Positions 22,788 to 33,389 of a stretch of 64,000 nucleotides of DNA are shown one piece after another. The DNA is taken from assembly GCA_038146785.1 (NCBI GenBank), contig JAYQSI010000016.1, positions 248,001 to 312,000 of the forward strand. The letters run 5' to 3'. Below the pieces are notes generated by a model, which was given only the letters and a program-made list of their open reading frames with translations, was not told the DNA's origin and did no database searches. A program made the translations under genes and the position numbers. Each line of letters starts with the position of its first letter. Position 1 is the first letter of the stretch. Origin of the DNA: VMDJ01 sp038146785. GTDB taxonomy: Bacteria; Pseudomonadota; Gammaproteobacteria; Chromatiales; Chromatiaceae.

Positions 22788-25052
22788 TTATTCGAGGTTT
22801 TCTCTGACTTGTTGGGTAAACGCTTTCATGTCATCGGACAATAGCACGTCGGCATCAAAGTCGACCTTGCTGAGCGTAGTGTTAACCGATGGATTTGACG
22901 TTGATTTGATCATCATCAAACGGAATGGTGCCTGCTGAGCTTCGCGCAGCGACTGGATGAGCTCAACAGCATTCTCAAGGGTCGCATCTTGATCAATCAA
23001 TAAGGCATCAATCGCGCCTTCTTCTTTGATCACATCGTCTGCCTCTTCGAGGTCATCGATAAACAATACTTTTCCCTGACAGGCATTGATCGCTTTGCTG
23101 ATGCTGAGCTGGCGCGCAATGGATGACTCAATGACCAGTAAGCGCTTTGAGGATAAATCAGCTTGGACTGACTCTTCGATAGGCTCAACATCTTTAGCCT
23201 CTTCAACGTGAGTTACTACTGGCTCAATGATTTCGCCTGAATCGCAACTCAAGGGGAGCAACACACTAAAGGTAGCTCCCTCACCCACTTGGCTTGATAG
23301 CTGAATATCACCTTGCATCAAACGCGCTAACTGACGACTAATCGTCAGACCTAAGCCTGTTCCACCATACTTACGATTGGTAGAGCCATCAGCTTGTTGA
23401 AACGCATCAAAGATTTTCTTTTGCTTATCCGGTGCGATACCAATGCCGCTATCAATCACCGAGAACATCACGGCATAAGGCTTTTCTGCTGGCGCGACAC
23501 GTAGCGTCACTTGGCCTTGATCGGTGAACTTCAAGGCATTGGCTAAGAAGTTTTTCAAAATCTGACGCAGCTTGTCCGCATCGCTACGAATCATGCTGGG
23601 CGCACCCTGCTGATGCTCCACCTTAAATGTGAGCTGCTTAGCTTGATATTGCGGCTCTAGCATCTCGTGCAAATCATCGACCAATTGCTGCACATCGATT
23701 TGCTCACAGTGCACATCAAACTTACGCGCCTCGATCTTCGATAGATCAAGAATGTTATCAATCAAGTTCTTTAGGTCATTCGCAGCTTTATGAATAACGC
23801 CTGCTTGCTGCTTTTGTTTCTCTTTGAGCTGAGCTTCTTCAGCCGCAAGCAGTTTTGACAGCAATAAGATTGAATTCAGTGGCGTTCTAAGCTCATGGCT
23901 GACATTGGCCAAGAACTCGCTTTTATATTTGTTACTCGCTTCAAGCTCTTTGGTATGCGCCTTCTGCGCCTCGGCTTGCTCAGCATGCAAGGTTGAGAGC
24001 TTAGTGAGATCGGATGACAACTCACGCAGCTCTTTGGTGTCGTTCCAATCAAACTTAACTGCTTTACGTGACTCCAGTGTTTGACGAATACCACCAATCA
24101 ACTCATTACTGAGTTTTTCTACGCGGCGAGCAACCAAGCGTGTCGAGAAAAGCAGCAAGACAACCAAGCCCGCAATAATGGCTAAAACACGTTGCACCAT
24201 CTCACTTTGAAAATCGATCAAGGGCTGTAAGCTAACTTCGCGACCCACCCATAAAGGCGCACCTGACTCGGTGTAAAACATTGGCACCCAGATCACTCGG
24301 CGATCATTATTTTCCCAACTTACGATGCGACGATTACTAAACAAGTCTTTCAGACCAACGTAATCGGTAAACGCATTGCTGTCATGTACCTGCATATCAC
24401 CAAGCTGCACATACTCACCGGTATCCATGACCCACTGCGTTTTATCATCGCGCTGAGCTAGGCTCGTGATATCGACGGTAATGATGACCGCACCACCACT
24501 CTTAACCTCAACCGGCGCCATCATCTGCAAACTCAGCGCGCCCTCTTTCTCATCGATACTGACGGCAGAGAAAGTGACTTTGGTCAGATCACCCTGCTCG
24601 ACCGCTTTACGCAATTCAGCAGAGACAGGCGGCAGATCTTCTTTTGGCGTGTACCAAGCCGCGGTTTCCTTATCGCGCAGCAACCACATCAAATCTTCGC
24701 CGGCTTTATCAAGGAAGCGAATCTCAGTGATATCTCGCTCTTCACGCAAAATACGATTTACCCATGCGGTATAGCGCTGACGATCCTGCTCAAGGCGATC
24801 CTCTTGAATCTCAACCTCAGTGGTTAGCATTGCCGGATCAGGTAGACGGGCTAACAAGCGCACATTGGCATTACGGTTTGCGAGGTGTTGATCGAGATCG
24901 ATAAAGTCAGCGCGCAAGTTCTGCAAAAATGCCTGACGATAAAAGGTATCGACCCGCTCAAGCACCAAAGGCAGATTGATCACCACCGCCATCAAAAGCG
25001 GCATGGCTGCAAAGATGAATAAAAACAGTAAGATTCGGGTACGCATCGACAT
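22788..25052 (-). CDS. membrane sensor histidine kinase with C-terminal receiver-like domain
   Basis: About 754 residues from MSMRTRILLFLF; an in-frame GTG at 25082 would add ten unlikely residues. One membrane helix at the N-terminus, a roughly 260-residue periplasmic sensor part, a second helix (VLAIIAGLVVLLLFSTRLVA), a linker, then HisKA with the phospho-His in FLANVSHELRTPLNSILLL, and the ATPase part with IDSGIGIAPDKQ and GGTGLGLTISRQL. The last 130 residues resemble a receiver (ALLIDQDATLENA) but with a weak acidic pocket. Paired with the regulator downstream; stimulus unknown. Confidence 0.9.
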   Translation of the reverse strand: MSMRTRILLFLFIFAAMPLLMAVVINLPLVLERVDTFYRQAFLQNLRADFIDLDQHLANRNANVRLLARLPDPAMLTTEVEIQEDRLEQDRQRYTAWVNRILREERDITEIRFLDKAGEDLMWLLRDKETAAWYTPKEDLPPVSAELRKAVEQGDLTKVTFSAVSIDEKEGALSLQMMAPVEVKSGGAVIITVDITSLAQRDDKTQWVMDTGEYVQLGDMQVHDSNAFTDYVGLKDLFSNRRIVSWENNDRRVIWVPMFYTESGAPLWVGREVSLQPLIDFQSEMVQRVLAIIAGLVVLLLFSTRLVARRVEKLSNELIGGIRQTLESRKAVKFDWNDTKELRELSSDLTKLSTLHAEQAEAQKAHTKELEASNKYKSEFLANVSHELRTPLNSILLLSKLLAAEEAQLKEKQKQQAGVIHKAANDLKNLIDNILDLSKIEARKFDVHCEQIDVQQLVDDLHEMLEPQYQAKQLTFKVEHQQGAPSMIRSDADKLRQILKNFLANALKFTDQGQVTLRVAPAEKPYAVMFSVIDSGIGIAPDKQKKIFDAFQQADGSTNRKYGGTGLGLTISRQLARLMQGDIQLSSQVGEGATFSVLLPLSCDSGEIIEPVVTHVEEAKDVEPIEESVQADLSSKRLLVIESSIARQLSISKAINACQGKVLFIDDLEEADDVIKEEGAIDALLIDQDATLENAVELIQSLREAQQAPFRLMMIKSTSNPSVNTTLSKVDFDADVLLSDDMKAFTQQVRENLE

Positions 25053-25086
25053 GTGCACATTATGACCGCGACACCTCCACACGCCA

Positions 25087-25791
25087 ATGACTGAGTCTCA
25101 CACCAAACTGCCTGAAATCCCGATTTTGTATCGTGATGAGCATTTGATTGTGGTTCACAAGCCATCAGGCTTGCTCATGCATCGTAGCCCCATCTCGCAA
25201 GACACGGTTTTTCTACTGCAGACCCTGCGTGACCAAATTGGCCAGCGCGTGTATCCCGTACATCGCTTGGATCGCGCAACCTCAGGCGTTTTACTGCTGG
25301 GATTAAACCCAGATATCGCGCGTGAGCTGGTCACTCAGTTTGAGTCACACCAGATCAGCAAGTCTTATCACGCACTCGTTCGTGGCTGGGCTGATGATGA
25401 GGGCGAGATCAATCACCCAGTGGCAGACGAAGAAGGCAACAACGTGCCGCAAGAGGCCGTCACGAGATACCGCTGTTTAGAACGCGTGGAGCTGCCTGTC
25501 GCGATTGGCCGCTATCCCACTTCTCGTTATTCGATTGTTGAAGCTGAACCACTCACAGGGCGACGACAACAGATCCGCAAGCACTTCAAACATATCTCGC
25601 ATCACATCATTGGCGATACCACCCATGGCGATGGCAAACATAACAACTACTTTCGTGAACACCATGGCATCTTTCGCCTCATGCTCACGTCCAAGCAGCT
25701 TGGCTTTACTCATCCTGTCACATTAGAAAAAATACGCTGCGATGCTTTAGATGAACTTGAGTGGCAGCGACTCAACAGCATTTTTAAATGA
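25087..25791 (+). CDS. truC: tRNA pseudouridine(65) synthase TruC
   Basis: 234 residues of the RluA/TruC pseudouridine synthase family. The catalytic Asp is in VYPVHRLDRATSGVLLLG, followed by SYHALVRGWADDEGEI and GRRQQIRKHFKHISHHIIGD and GDGKHNNYFREHHG, which are typical of TruC. It modifies uridine 65 in some tRNAs. Convergent with bcp across a terminator. Confidence 0.93.
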   Translation: MTESHTKLPEIPILYRDEHLIVVHKPSGLLMHRSPISQDTVFLLQTLRDQIGQRVYPVHRLDRATSGVLLLGLNPDIARELVTQFESHQISKSYHALVRGWADDEGEINHPVADEEGNNVPQEAVTRYRCLERVELPVAIGRYPTSRYSIVEAEPLTGRRQQIRKHFKHISHHIIGDTTHGDGKHNNYFREHHGIFRLMLTSKQLGFTHPVTLEKIRCDALDELEWQRLNSIFK

Positions 25792-25794
25792 CAT

Positions 25795-25818
25795 AAAAAA
25801 GCCCGTCATCGACGGGCT
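25795..25818 (-). terminator. intrinsic terminator between truC and bcp
   Basis: AGCCCGTC (25800-25807), ATC loop, GACGGGCT (25811-25818). On the minus strand the stem is followed by a run of six Ts, so it mainly ends bcp; a weaker T-rich tract on the plus strand could also end truC. Confidence 0.85.
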
Positions 25819-25823
25819 CTTGC

Positions 25824-26285
25824 TTAAAAGGATCTGACGACCTCGAGTATTTGTTCGGCATGTCCCTTGGGTGACACCCCATACTCAGCAAACTTTATGG
25901 TGCCTTGCGCATCCACAATGAATGTCGAACGAACGATGCCAAACTTCTTTTCACCGTTCTTTTCTTTTTCTTGCCAAACGCCATAGGCATCACAAAGCTG
26001 ACCTTCCACATCTGCTAGCAGCTGCACGGTCAAGCCGTACTTGTCGCGAAACTCACCATGGCTTTTGCAATTATCTTTGCTCACACCAATCAACTTGGTG
26101 TTATGCGCTACGAACTCATCTAAAAGATCAGAGAACTCTTGCGCCTCCATTGTGCAGCCAGGCGTGTCATCTTTTGGGTAGAAGTAAATAACGTAATTTG
26201 AGCCCTCAAGATCTTTTGACAGACACATATTCATATCTGCATCTGGCAGCTCAAACGCCGGTGCTTTATCGCCAACTGAAAGCAT
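25824..26285 (-). CDS. bcp: thioredoxin-dependent peroxiredoxin (Bcp/PrxQ type)
   Basis: 153 residues. The peroxidatic cysteine is in YPKDDTPGCTMEAQEF, and GVSKDNCKSHGEFRDKYGL and STFIVDAQGTI are typical of the family. Many Bcp proteins have a second, resolving Cys five residues after the first; here that place holds Gln. Other Cys are present at DNCKSH and GQLCDAYG, so resolution may use one of those or an external thiol. Removes hydroperoxides in the cytoplasm. Confidence 0.93.
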   Translation of the reverse strand: MLSVGDKAPAFELPDADMNMCLSKDLEGSNYVIYFYPKDDTPGCTMEAQEFSDLLDEFVAHNTKLIGVSKDNCKSHGEFRDKYGLTVQLLADVEGQLCDAYGVWQEKEKNGEKKFGIVRSTFIVDAQGTIKFAEYGVSPKGHAEQILEVVRSF

Positions 26286-26345
26286 CTTATTTCCCCCTAG
26301 CTTTCTCTGTGATGACTCTGAATGTAGGCGCCTAATTTGCGCAGG

Positions 26346-28316
26346 TCAACTGTTAGCCATTAGTCCTGAAAACAGCTTCCGCAACAGCTCAATTTGCTCA
26401 TTCTTTGAAAGCCCCTCGGACAAGGTGATTTGCTGGTGAGTTTGACGCTGCAGTAACAGTTTTATCGCAACACTCAGCGCCGTAGACTCTTCAATGCCAG
26501 CATGGCTTAACTTGGCAATAAGGATGCGCTGCATCGCAGGGATAACGGACTGGAGCTCACGACGATGCTCGGTAAAACCTATCAGCAACTTTCTATCTGC
26601 TTGATCTATATCGCCTGAAGCAGACTGAGTGAAAAACAAAGCACTCACCACTGCTGGCTCAAGCGCTGACAAATCATCAGATAATCGATACGGCAGATCT
26701 TTTAAATATTGCGCATGCAGCTGCTCAACATCTGCGATGCAACTCTCAGAGATCGCCAACAACATTTGAAGTGATTGCGCACCGCTACTGGCATCAACAC
26801 GATGACCGATACGAGCCGGTTTAAAGTGTTGCGACTGCCAGAACGCAAGACTCGTCGCATCAGTCGCATAAGACGTTCCTAGCAAGTCAACTGACTGCTG
26901 TTTTGCTTCTTTAAGGATTGCTTGAACTAGCTGACTTGCTAGACCTTGGCGTCGACACTGTTCATGTGTCGCAATGCGCATAATGCGCCAGAGCTTCTTC
27001 TCTAGTCCTTCAGCATAGGCAGAATGTTGCGCAAGTGATTGCAACAACAAGTGACCTTTAGGTCGTCGATAACCCTGCGCAATCTGCTCAGCTAACGCTG
27101 TTGATATGCCGCCTTCCTCAACCGTGATTGCACAGGCAACAACCCGACCATTGTCTCGAGCAAGCCAAAGCTGCTGCATCGGATCATTTAATAAGGCATA
27201 CAGATCAGCAGGGCGCGTTTGATAATGCGCATCAACAAGCAGACCAACGACAGCGCGCAATAGTGGCTCATCATCAATCAATGATGTCTTGTCACATAGC
27301 TCAACTGTTACTCCGACACACCCTTCAATCTCGTCCGGCTTAGCATTTAGCATCAGCCATTGGTTTGAAGCGATCTCCAGAGGGTCATCATTTGCCCAAC
27401 GCACAGGATGATCTAATTGAATTTGCTTAACTTGATTGGAATAGCTATCGAGGAGCTTTGCGAACCGCGTAACAAAGCCACGGCCACTCCCCTCGTAGCC
27501 ATGCACGGTGGAACTAAAAACTAAACGATTCTCTCGCTGAAGAAATTTTTCGAGTGTGGCCAGTGGCACCATTGCCGCTTCATCTATTACACACAGCGAA
27601 CTCGATCGCTCCTGCAATAAATACTCATCGGGATGCATCCACTGCACAGCACTTTCAGCCACACCACGTCGTTTCAGAACATCAAAGAGCGGATCGACTG
27701 ATCGACGATTCATACTGATAACCGCGACAACTTTTTTCTCGTCAGCTTCAATCAGGTCAGCAATCGCTTCACCTAATGCGGTTGTCTTGCCACGACCACG
27801 ATCTGCCGTGATGACTAATGGTCGCTTCGCATGACCAGTCGCAACACGCTTGATGGCTTCTACCGTATCTTTTTGGCCTTGCGTTAACTCAAACGATTCT
27901 TTTTTAACCGCAAGCGGCGTGGGCGGCGATTGACCATCACCTTGGGTGATCGAGATGAGTTGTTTATCTTTATCAAACAGTGTTGCTAAACGTTGCTCAT
28001 ACAAACCGCGATCAACAAAATCCTGACGATTAGGGAGCAACAAATACAACACGCCACCACCACGTAGAGTGCCGAGCAATGCCGCTAGATGATCAGGCTT
28101 TAAACCTTGGTGACACTCAACAACCAAGCTATCGCATTGCTGGCCTAACTTTTGTGTGACGTGATTAGCAGCAACTGCATTGACCGTAGCTGGAGCATGC
28201 TCCCCATACCAAAAACAATGCCCTAAAGATTTCACATCAAGCTGATCGATAGCCCAAGCAAGATCACCCCACAGCAGCACGGCTTGTCGGTGACTGTGTT
28301 GCATCAGCTGTGGCAT
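26346..28316 (-). CDS. tmcA: tRNA(Met) cytidine acetyltransferase TmcA
   Basis: 656 residues. TmcA makes N4-acetylcytidine at the wobble base of elongator tRNA-Met using acetyl-CoA and ATP. The helicase-like part has the Walker A ADRGRGKTTALGEAIADLI and Walker B SLCVIDEAAMVPLATLE; the GNAT part contains IMRIATHEQCRRQGLASQLV and LGTSYATDATSLAFWQ. There is a seven-residue-equivalent gap to metH downstream, so it lies just after metH on the same strand and could share its transcript. Confidence 0.94.
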   Translation of the reverse strand: MPQLMQHSHRQAVLLWGDLAWAIDQLDVKSLGHCFWYGEHAPATVNAVAANHVTQKLGQQCDSLVVECHQGLKPDHLAALLGTLRGGGVLYLLLPNRQDFVDRGLYEQRLATLFDKDKQLISITQGDGQSPPTPLAVKKESFELTQGQKDTVEAIKRVATGHAKRPLVITADRGRGKTTALGEAIADLIEADEKKVVAVISMNRRSVDPLFDVLKRRGVAESAVQWMHPDEYLLQERSSSLCVIDEAAMVPLATLEKFLQRENRLVFSSTVHGYEGSGRGFVTRFAKLLDSYSNQVKQIQLDHPVRWANDDPLEIASNQWLMLNAKPDEIEGCVGVTVELCDKTSLIDDEPLLRAVVGLLVDAHYQTRPADLYALLNDPMQQLWLARDNGRVVACAITVEEGGISTALAEQIAQGYRRPKGHLLLQSLAQHSAYAEGLEKKLWRIMRIATHEQCRRQGLASQLVQAILKEAKQQSVDLLGTSYATDATSLAFWQSQHFKPARIGHRVDASSGAQSLQMLLAISESCIADVEQLHAQYLKDLPYRLSDDLSALEPAVVSALFFTQSASGDIDQADRKLLIGFTEHRRELQSVIPAMQRILIAKLSHAGIEESTALSVAIKLLLQRQTHQQITLSEGLSKNEQIELLRKLFSGLMANS

Positions 28317-28322
28317 AGAAAT

Positions 28323-31300
28323 TTAGGCGTCGGGATCGTACGCGAGATTAGGGCCGAGCCACTTTTCCATCTCGGCAACTTCAACGCCTTTACGTGCTGC
28401 GTAATCTTCGACCTGATCTTTATTGATACGACCAATCGCAAAATAACGCGCATCAGGATGGGCAAAATATAAACCTGATACAGCCGCCGTCGGCACCATC
28501 GCTTTCGACTCGGTTAACCAAATACCGGTATTCGCTTCAGCATCCAACAAAGACCACAACAAATCCTTCTCTGTATGATCCGGTGATGCTGGGTAACCCA
28601 TTGCAGGTCGAATACCTTGGTAGACCTCTTCGATTAATTGCTCATTGCTAAGCGCTTCATCAGATGCGTAACCCCAAAGCTCGGTACGGACTTTTTGATG
28701 CAGCCATTCAGTTAATGCTTCAGCCAAACGATCGGCCAATGCCTTGAGCATAATGCCGTTGTAATCATCATGATCAGCCTCAAACTCGGCTAGCTTCTCA
28801 TCAATACCGATACCTGCGGTTGCGGCAAAGCCACCAATATAATCGTTTAGACCGGTATCCTTAGGTGCTATGTAGTCACCTAAGCTTTCATTGTATTTGC
28901 CTTCTGGCTGCTTACCTTGCTTACGTAAATTATGTAGCGTGGTGAGTAACTCATTACGCGAGTCATCTTTGTACACTGCAATGTCATCACCAACAGCATT
29001 CGCAGCAAACAAACCGACGACCGCATTGGCGCTCAACCATTTCTCATCAATGATCTTTTGCAGCATGGCTGTTGCATCAGCATACAGCTTGCGTGCTTCT
29101 TCACCCTTCTCAGCATCATCGAGAATTTTCGGGAAGCGACCTTTCAGCTGCCATGCGTGGAAGAAGAAGGTCCAATCAATCAACGGCGTGATCTCATTGA
29201 GATCGATATCCTTGAGAACTGTTATGCCAAGTTTCGCTGGCTTAACGATTGGCGCTGACGCCCAATCAATCGGTGTACGGTTGGCCTGTGCTTCTGCAAG
29301 CGGCACATTGTTTTTCGCTTCATTCTTAGCCGCGCGTTGCTGACGCACAACGTCATATTCATCACGCAGATCCGCTAAGAACTTAGGCTTTTGCTCTTTC
29401 GACAATAAGGTCGATGCAACACCCACTGCACGCGAAGCATCTGCAACATAAATTGCACCGTGTTCATACTGCGGCTCAATCTTCACTGCCGTGTGCGCTT
29501 TAGAGGTCGTTGCACCCCCGATCATCAACGGGATGTTAAAGCCTTGGCGCTTCATCTCTTTAGCAACGTGCACCATCTCATCGAGTGATGGCGTGATCAG
29601 ACCCGACAAACCAATGATGTCGACCTTCTCTTCTTTCGCGCGTTGCAGAATTGTTTCTGCGGGCACCATAACGCCGAGGTCGATAACTTCGTAGTTATTA
29701 CATTGCAACACCACGCCAACGATATTCTTACCGATATCGTGAACATCGCCTTTCACCGTAGCCATCAAAATCTTGCCGCTACTTTCTACCGCGCAATCAG
29801 CTTTCTCAGCCTCAAGATAAGGCTCCAGATAGGCCACGGCTTTTTTCATGACTCGCGCTGACTTAACGACCTGCGGCAGGAACATCTTGCCTTCACCAAA
29901 CAGATCACCAACCACATTCATGCCGTCCATCAAAGGACCTTCGATAACATGCAATGGGCGCTCAGCTTGTGCGCGTGCTTCTTCAGTGTCTTGATCGATG
30001 TATTCGGTAATGCCTTTTACCAGTGCGTGCTCTAAACGCTTATTGACTGGCCAAGTGCGCCATTCCAAATCTTGTTTAGATTCAACACCACCGCCATCAC
30101 CGGCATACTTTGGCGCAATCTCAACCAAGCGATCGCCCGCTTCTGGATCTTTATTCAAGACCACATCTTCAACCGCATCACGCAGTTCAGGTTCTAGCTC
30201 GTCATACACTGCAAGCTGACCCGCATTCACGATACCCATATCCATACCGGCGCGAATCGCGTGATAGAGGAATACGGCGTGTATCGCTTCACGCACATGA
30301 TTGTTTACCGCGGAAGGAGAATGACACGTTAGACACGCCACCCGAAATCATGGCGTGTGGCAGTGTTTGTTTTATCTCGCGTGTCGCTTCAATAAAGTCG
30401 ACGCCGTAGTTGTTGTGCTCTTCGATACCTGTCGCAACAGCAAAGATATTCGGGTCGAAAATAATGTCTTCCGGCGGGAAGCCAATCTCATCAACCAAGA
30501 TGCGATAAGCACGCGTACAGATCTCGACCTTACGTGCATGCGTATCAGCCTGACCGACTTCATCGAAAGCCATCACGATAACCGCGGCACCATAACGACG
30601 GCACAGCTTGGCTTGTTCGCGGAATTTATCCTCGCCCTCTTTCATCGAGATCGAGTTAACGATTGGCTTACCTTGGCAGCACTTCAAACCTGCTTCGATA
30701 ATTTCCCACTTTGACGAGTCAATCATCAAAGGCACTTTGGCGATATCAGGCTCAGAGGCAATCAGGTTTAAGAAGCGCACCATCGCGGCTTCGCCATCGA
30801 GCATGCCTTCGTCCATATTGACGTCAACGATCTGTGCACCATCTTCAACTTGGGCACGACAGATATCTAAGGCTTCTTCGTATTCTTCATTCAGGATCAA
30901 TCGCTTGAACTTGGCTGAACCTGTGACATTCGCACGCTCACCCACATTGGTGAACAAACTCAGCTCACCCAAATTGAGTGGCTCTAAACCCGACAGGCGA
31001 CACTCAACCGCAAGCTCAGGTTTTTTGCGCGGCGCTTTATCTGCGACCGCTTCTGCAATTGCACGAATGTGATCTGGCGATGAACCACAACAACCACCAA
31101 TGATGTTGAGGAAGCCAGCTTCTGCCCACTCAGCGACTTGTGCAGCCATCTCGGGGGGCATCAAATCGTATTCACCAAACTCGTTTGGCAAACCAGCATT
31201 CGGGTGCGCGTTGACATGGCACTCAGCGATGCGCGACATCTCTTCAACATACTGACGTAACAGATCTGGACCCAATGCACAGTTAAGACCAATCGAAATC

Positions 31301-32016
31301 GGCTTGGCATGGCGCAAGCTGTTATAGAACGCTTCGGTTGTTTGACCTGACAGAGTACGACCAGAGGCATCGGTGATGGTGCCTGAGATCATGATGGGCA
31401 ACGTAATGCCTTTATCGTCGAAGTATTTCTTAACCGCGAAGATCGCCGCTTTGGCATTCAGCGTATCGAAAATGGTTTCGATCAAAATAATGTCTGAGCC
31501 ACCTTGTACCAGCGCATCGGTCGACTCGGTATATTGCTCAACGAGCTCATCGAAGGTTACGTTGCGATAACCCGGATCGTTCACATCGGGCGAAATCGAC
31601 AAGGTGCGCGACGTGGGGCCTAGGACACCGGCGACAAAACGCGGCTTGTCTGGCGTGCTGTATTTGTCAGCCGCCTGGCGCGCTAAGCGAGTTGCTTCGA
31701 GATTGATCTCATAAGCCAACTCTTCCATGTCGTAATCCGACATCGACACACGCGTGCCATTAAAGGTGTTGGTTTCAAGAATATCGGCGCCAGCTTCAAG
31801 GTACTGCTCGTGAATCTCACGGATCACCTCAGGACGGGTAATCGCCAGTAAGTCATTGTTTCCTTTAAGGTCTGTGTGCCAATCCTTAAAACGCTCACCG
31901 CGATAATCCGCCTCACTGAGCTTATATCGCTGAATCATCGTGCCCATCGCGCCATCCAAAATAAGGATGCGCTGAGCCATCAATGCTTCGAGTTCTGCGG
32001 TGCGGTTTTGAGACAT
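28323..32016 (-). CDS. metH: cobalamin-dependent methionine synthase MetH (frame interrupted once)
   Basis: Two overlapping frames together give about 1230 residues, the normal MetH length. Order of domains: homocysteine-binding (ILDGAMGTMIQRYKLSE, zinc Cys in GLNCALGP and GGCCGSSPDHI), pterin-binding (NVGERANVTGSAKFKRL), cobalamin cap and B12 domain (GDVHDIGKNIVGVVLQC carries the cobalt-ligating His), and the reactivation domain (GIRPAMGYPASPDHTEK). The frames meet at SFSFRG. Deleting one base from the TTT run at 30304-30306 (AAA in the coding strand) gives RGNNHVREAIHAVF, the expected sequence. Such a clean restoration favours an assembly error. The enzyme links B12 and folate to methionine; no B12 riboswitch is visible upstream. 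Confidence 0.92.
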
Positions 32017-32162
32017 CTGAACAACAACTGCCGGTTGAAAACGCGCGATTATACCTTGCTTGCCACTCCCTCTCAGGCAAAAAATCTAAGTAAATCGGGC
32101 AGATGCAAATTCAGGGAAATTGCTGCTTTGCAGCACCTTTTTTTCATGCTTTTATAGCCCCT

Positions 32163-32193
32163 GTTTGCAGGCCAGCAAACGCCGTTTTACGGC
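32163..32193. promoter_or_regulatory. two tandem hairpins in the metH / SCP2 divergent gap
   Basis: GTTTGC-AGGCCA-GCAAAC (32163-32180) is followed directly by GCCGT-TTT-ACGGC (32181-32193). They lie between the divergent metH and SCP2-like genes. Possible leader structure of the SCP2-like mRNA; no known class recognised. Confidence 0.35.
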
Positions 32194-32256
32194 ATCTAAT
32201 AACTGGCGCAACACATCTTGATTGTGCCGCTCTTGTTGTATTTTGGAGGTATAAAA

Positions 32257-32661
32257 ATGGCCGAACTCTTCTCAGCTGACTGGATGAACGCTCTTAAGGA
32301 TCAATGGAACTCTGACGCTGAAGTCAGCGGCAAACTTGCTGAAATTGGCTTCAACTCTGTCATCACTTGTGGTTTTAAAGGGGAAGACCAACCTCGTGGT
32401 GTTTTCGTTGTTGAAAATGGTGTGTGTACTCGTGCTGGTGACTTTGATGGCACCGCACCGGATTGGGACATGCGCGCAGACAAAGACAACTGGCTCAAGT
32501 GGGCGTCTGATGGCATCGGCATGACCGGCCTTGGTACCGCGTTCGCAATGGGTAAATTGAAGTTCATCGTGGGTGACTTCAAAGGCATGATCAAAGATCC
32601 TCGTATGGCAGGACCTTTTGTCAAAAGCTTTGCCTTGATGGGCAAAATCGATACGCAATAA
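32257..32661 (+). CDS. SCP2 sterol-transfer-like protein
   Basis: 134 residues from the ATG at 32257, which follows GGAGGT by seven bases; the longer in-frame start lacks a site. The sequence has a compact alpha/beta SCP2-like pattern: GVFVVENGVCTRAGDF, WDMRADKDNWLKWAS, AMGKLKFIVGDFKGMIKDP and a final MAGPFVKSFALMGKI. Bacterial SCP2-like proteins bind lipids or coenzyme-A esters; a ligand cannot be named. Ends in a good terminator (32683-32706). Confidence 0.8.
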   Translation: MAELFSADWMNALKDQWNSDAEVSGKLAEIGFNSVITCGFKGEDQPRGVFVVENGVCTRAGDFDGTAPDWDMRADKDNWLKWASDGIGMTGLGTAFAMGKLKFIVGDFKGMIKDPRMAGPFVKSFALMGKIDTQ

Positions 32662-32682
32662 ACCGTATCACTCCACGCGAAG

Positions 32683-32706
32683 AAGCCCGCTGATGCGGGC
32701 TTTTTT
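32683..32706 (+). terminator. intrinsic terminator after the SCP2-like gene
   Basis: AAGCCCGC (32683-32690), TGAT loop, GCGGGCTT (32695-32702) and a T run. It overlaps the stop of the convergent nuclease gene. Confidence 0.85.
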
Positions 32707-33343
32707 ATGGCCGCTGACCGTCAATCCAAGGGTTACGATTACCTTGATAGGCCTCTATTTGATCGTTTCGCCAACGTTCATGCGCGTCCGGTGGATCTTC
32801 TTGATGCCATCGCAGTAACAGTGATCGTTGGCGTTGATAAATAGGAATTCCCCAGCGTTCTTCCATATACAAAGCGGCTCGGGCGATATCACCACGCACC
32901 GCCTCACGAGGCTCGGCAAGTCGCTTATGTTTGTCGATCTCTAAATCACAATCCTCTCGCCACCACTTTTCACCCGGAATTTCCGCAAAGGCATAGGCCA
33001 ATCGTTCGTGATTAGCGCCTTTATCACTCGGATAGAGGTTGTGCATATCCATTTCAATTTGATTAAAGCGTGCACTGCGTTCACGACACTGCTTACGCGT
33101 GCCGCACTTAAGCTCTTTTTTGACCCAAGCCATCGGCATCACATGCTCAATGTTGTAACCACGGTCATATTTACCAAATCGTTTACCGCAATACAGATCG
33201 GTTCCGCCACTGGGATAGAGGGTTTGCCAAAAAATAGCGATCTGTTCGAGATAGTTCTGCGGTTTTGCGACCAAGTTCGGCGAAAAAAGGCTACAACAGA
33301 ATAAAAAAACAAAAGATCTTCGTTTAAGTGGAAGCCCAGACAT
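32705..33343 (-). CDS. endonuclease I (EndA/NucM family), exported
   Basis: About 212 residues from MSGLPLKRRS; an in-frame start 33 bases upstream would add a His-rich stretch before the signal peptide. A signal sequence is visible (SFVFLFCCSLFSPNLVA). The His-metal nuclease motif is RGYNIEHVMPMAW with later EMDMHNLYPSDKGANHER, then a GDIARAALYMEERWG block. EndA-type enzymes degrade DNA non-specifically in the periplasm or outside the cell. Extra cysteines (YCGKRF, KCGTRKQC, EDCDLE) fit disulfides of an exported enzyme. Confidence 0.92.
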   Translation of the reverse strand: MSGLPLKRRSFVFLFCCSLFSPNLVAKPQNYLEQIAIFWQTLYPSGGTDLYCGKRFGKYDRGYNIEHVMPMAWVKKELKCGTRKQCRERSARFNQIEMDMHNLYPSDKGANHERLAYAFAEIPGEKWWREDCDLEIDKHKRLAEPREAVRGDIARAALYMEERWGIPIYQRQRSLLLRWHQEDPPDAHERWRNDQIEAYQGNRNPWIDGQRP

Positions 33344-33389
33344 TGCATAATGATGTATATGAAAATTCACATGCACAGTGAGTACCTAA

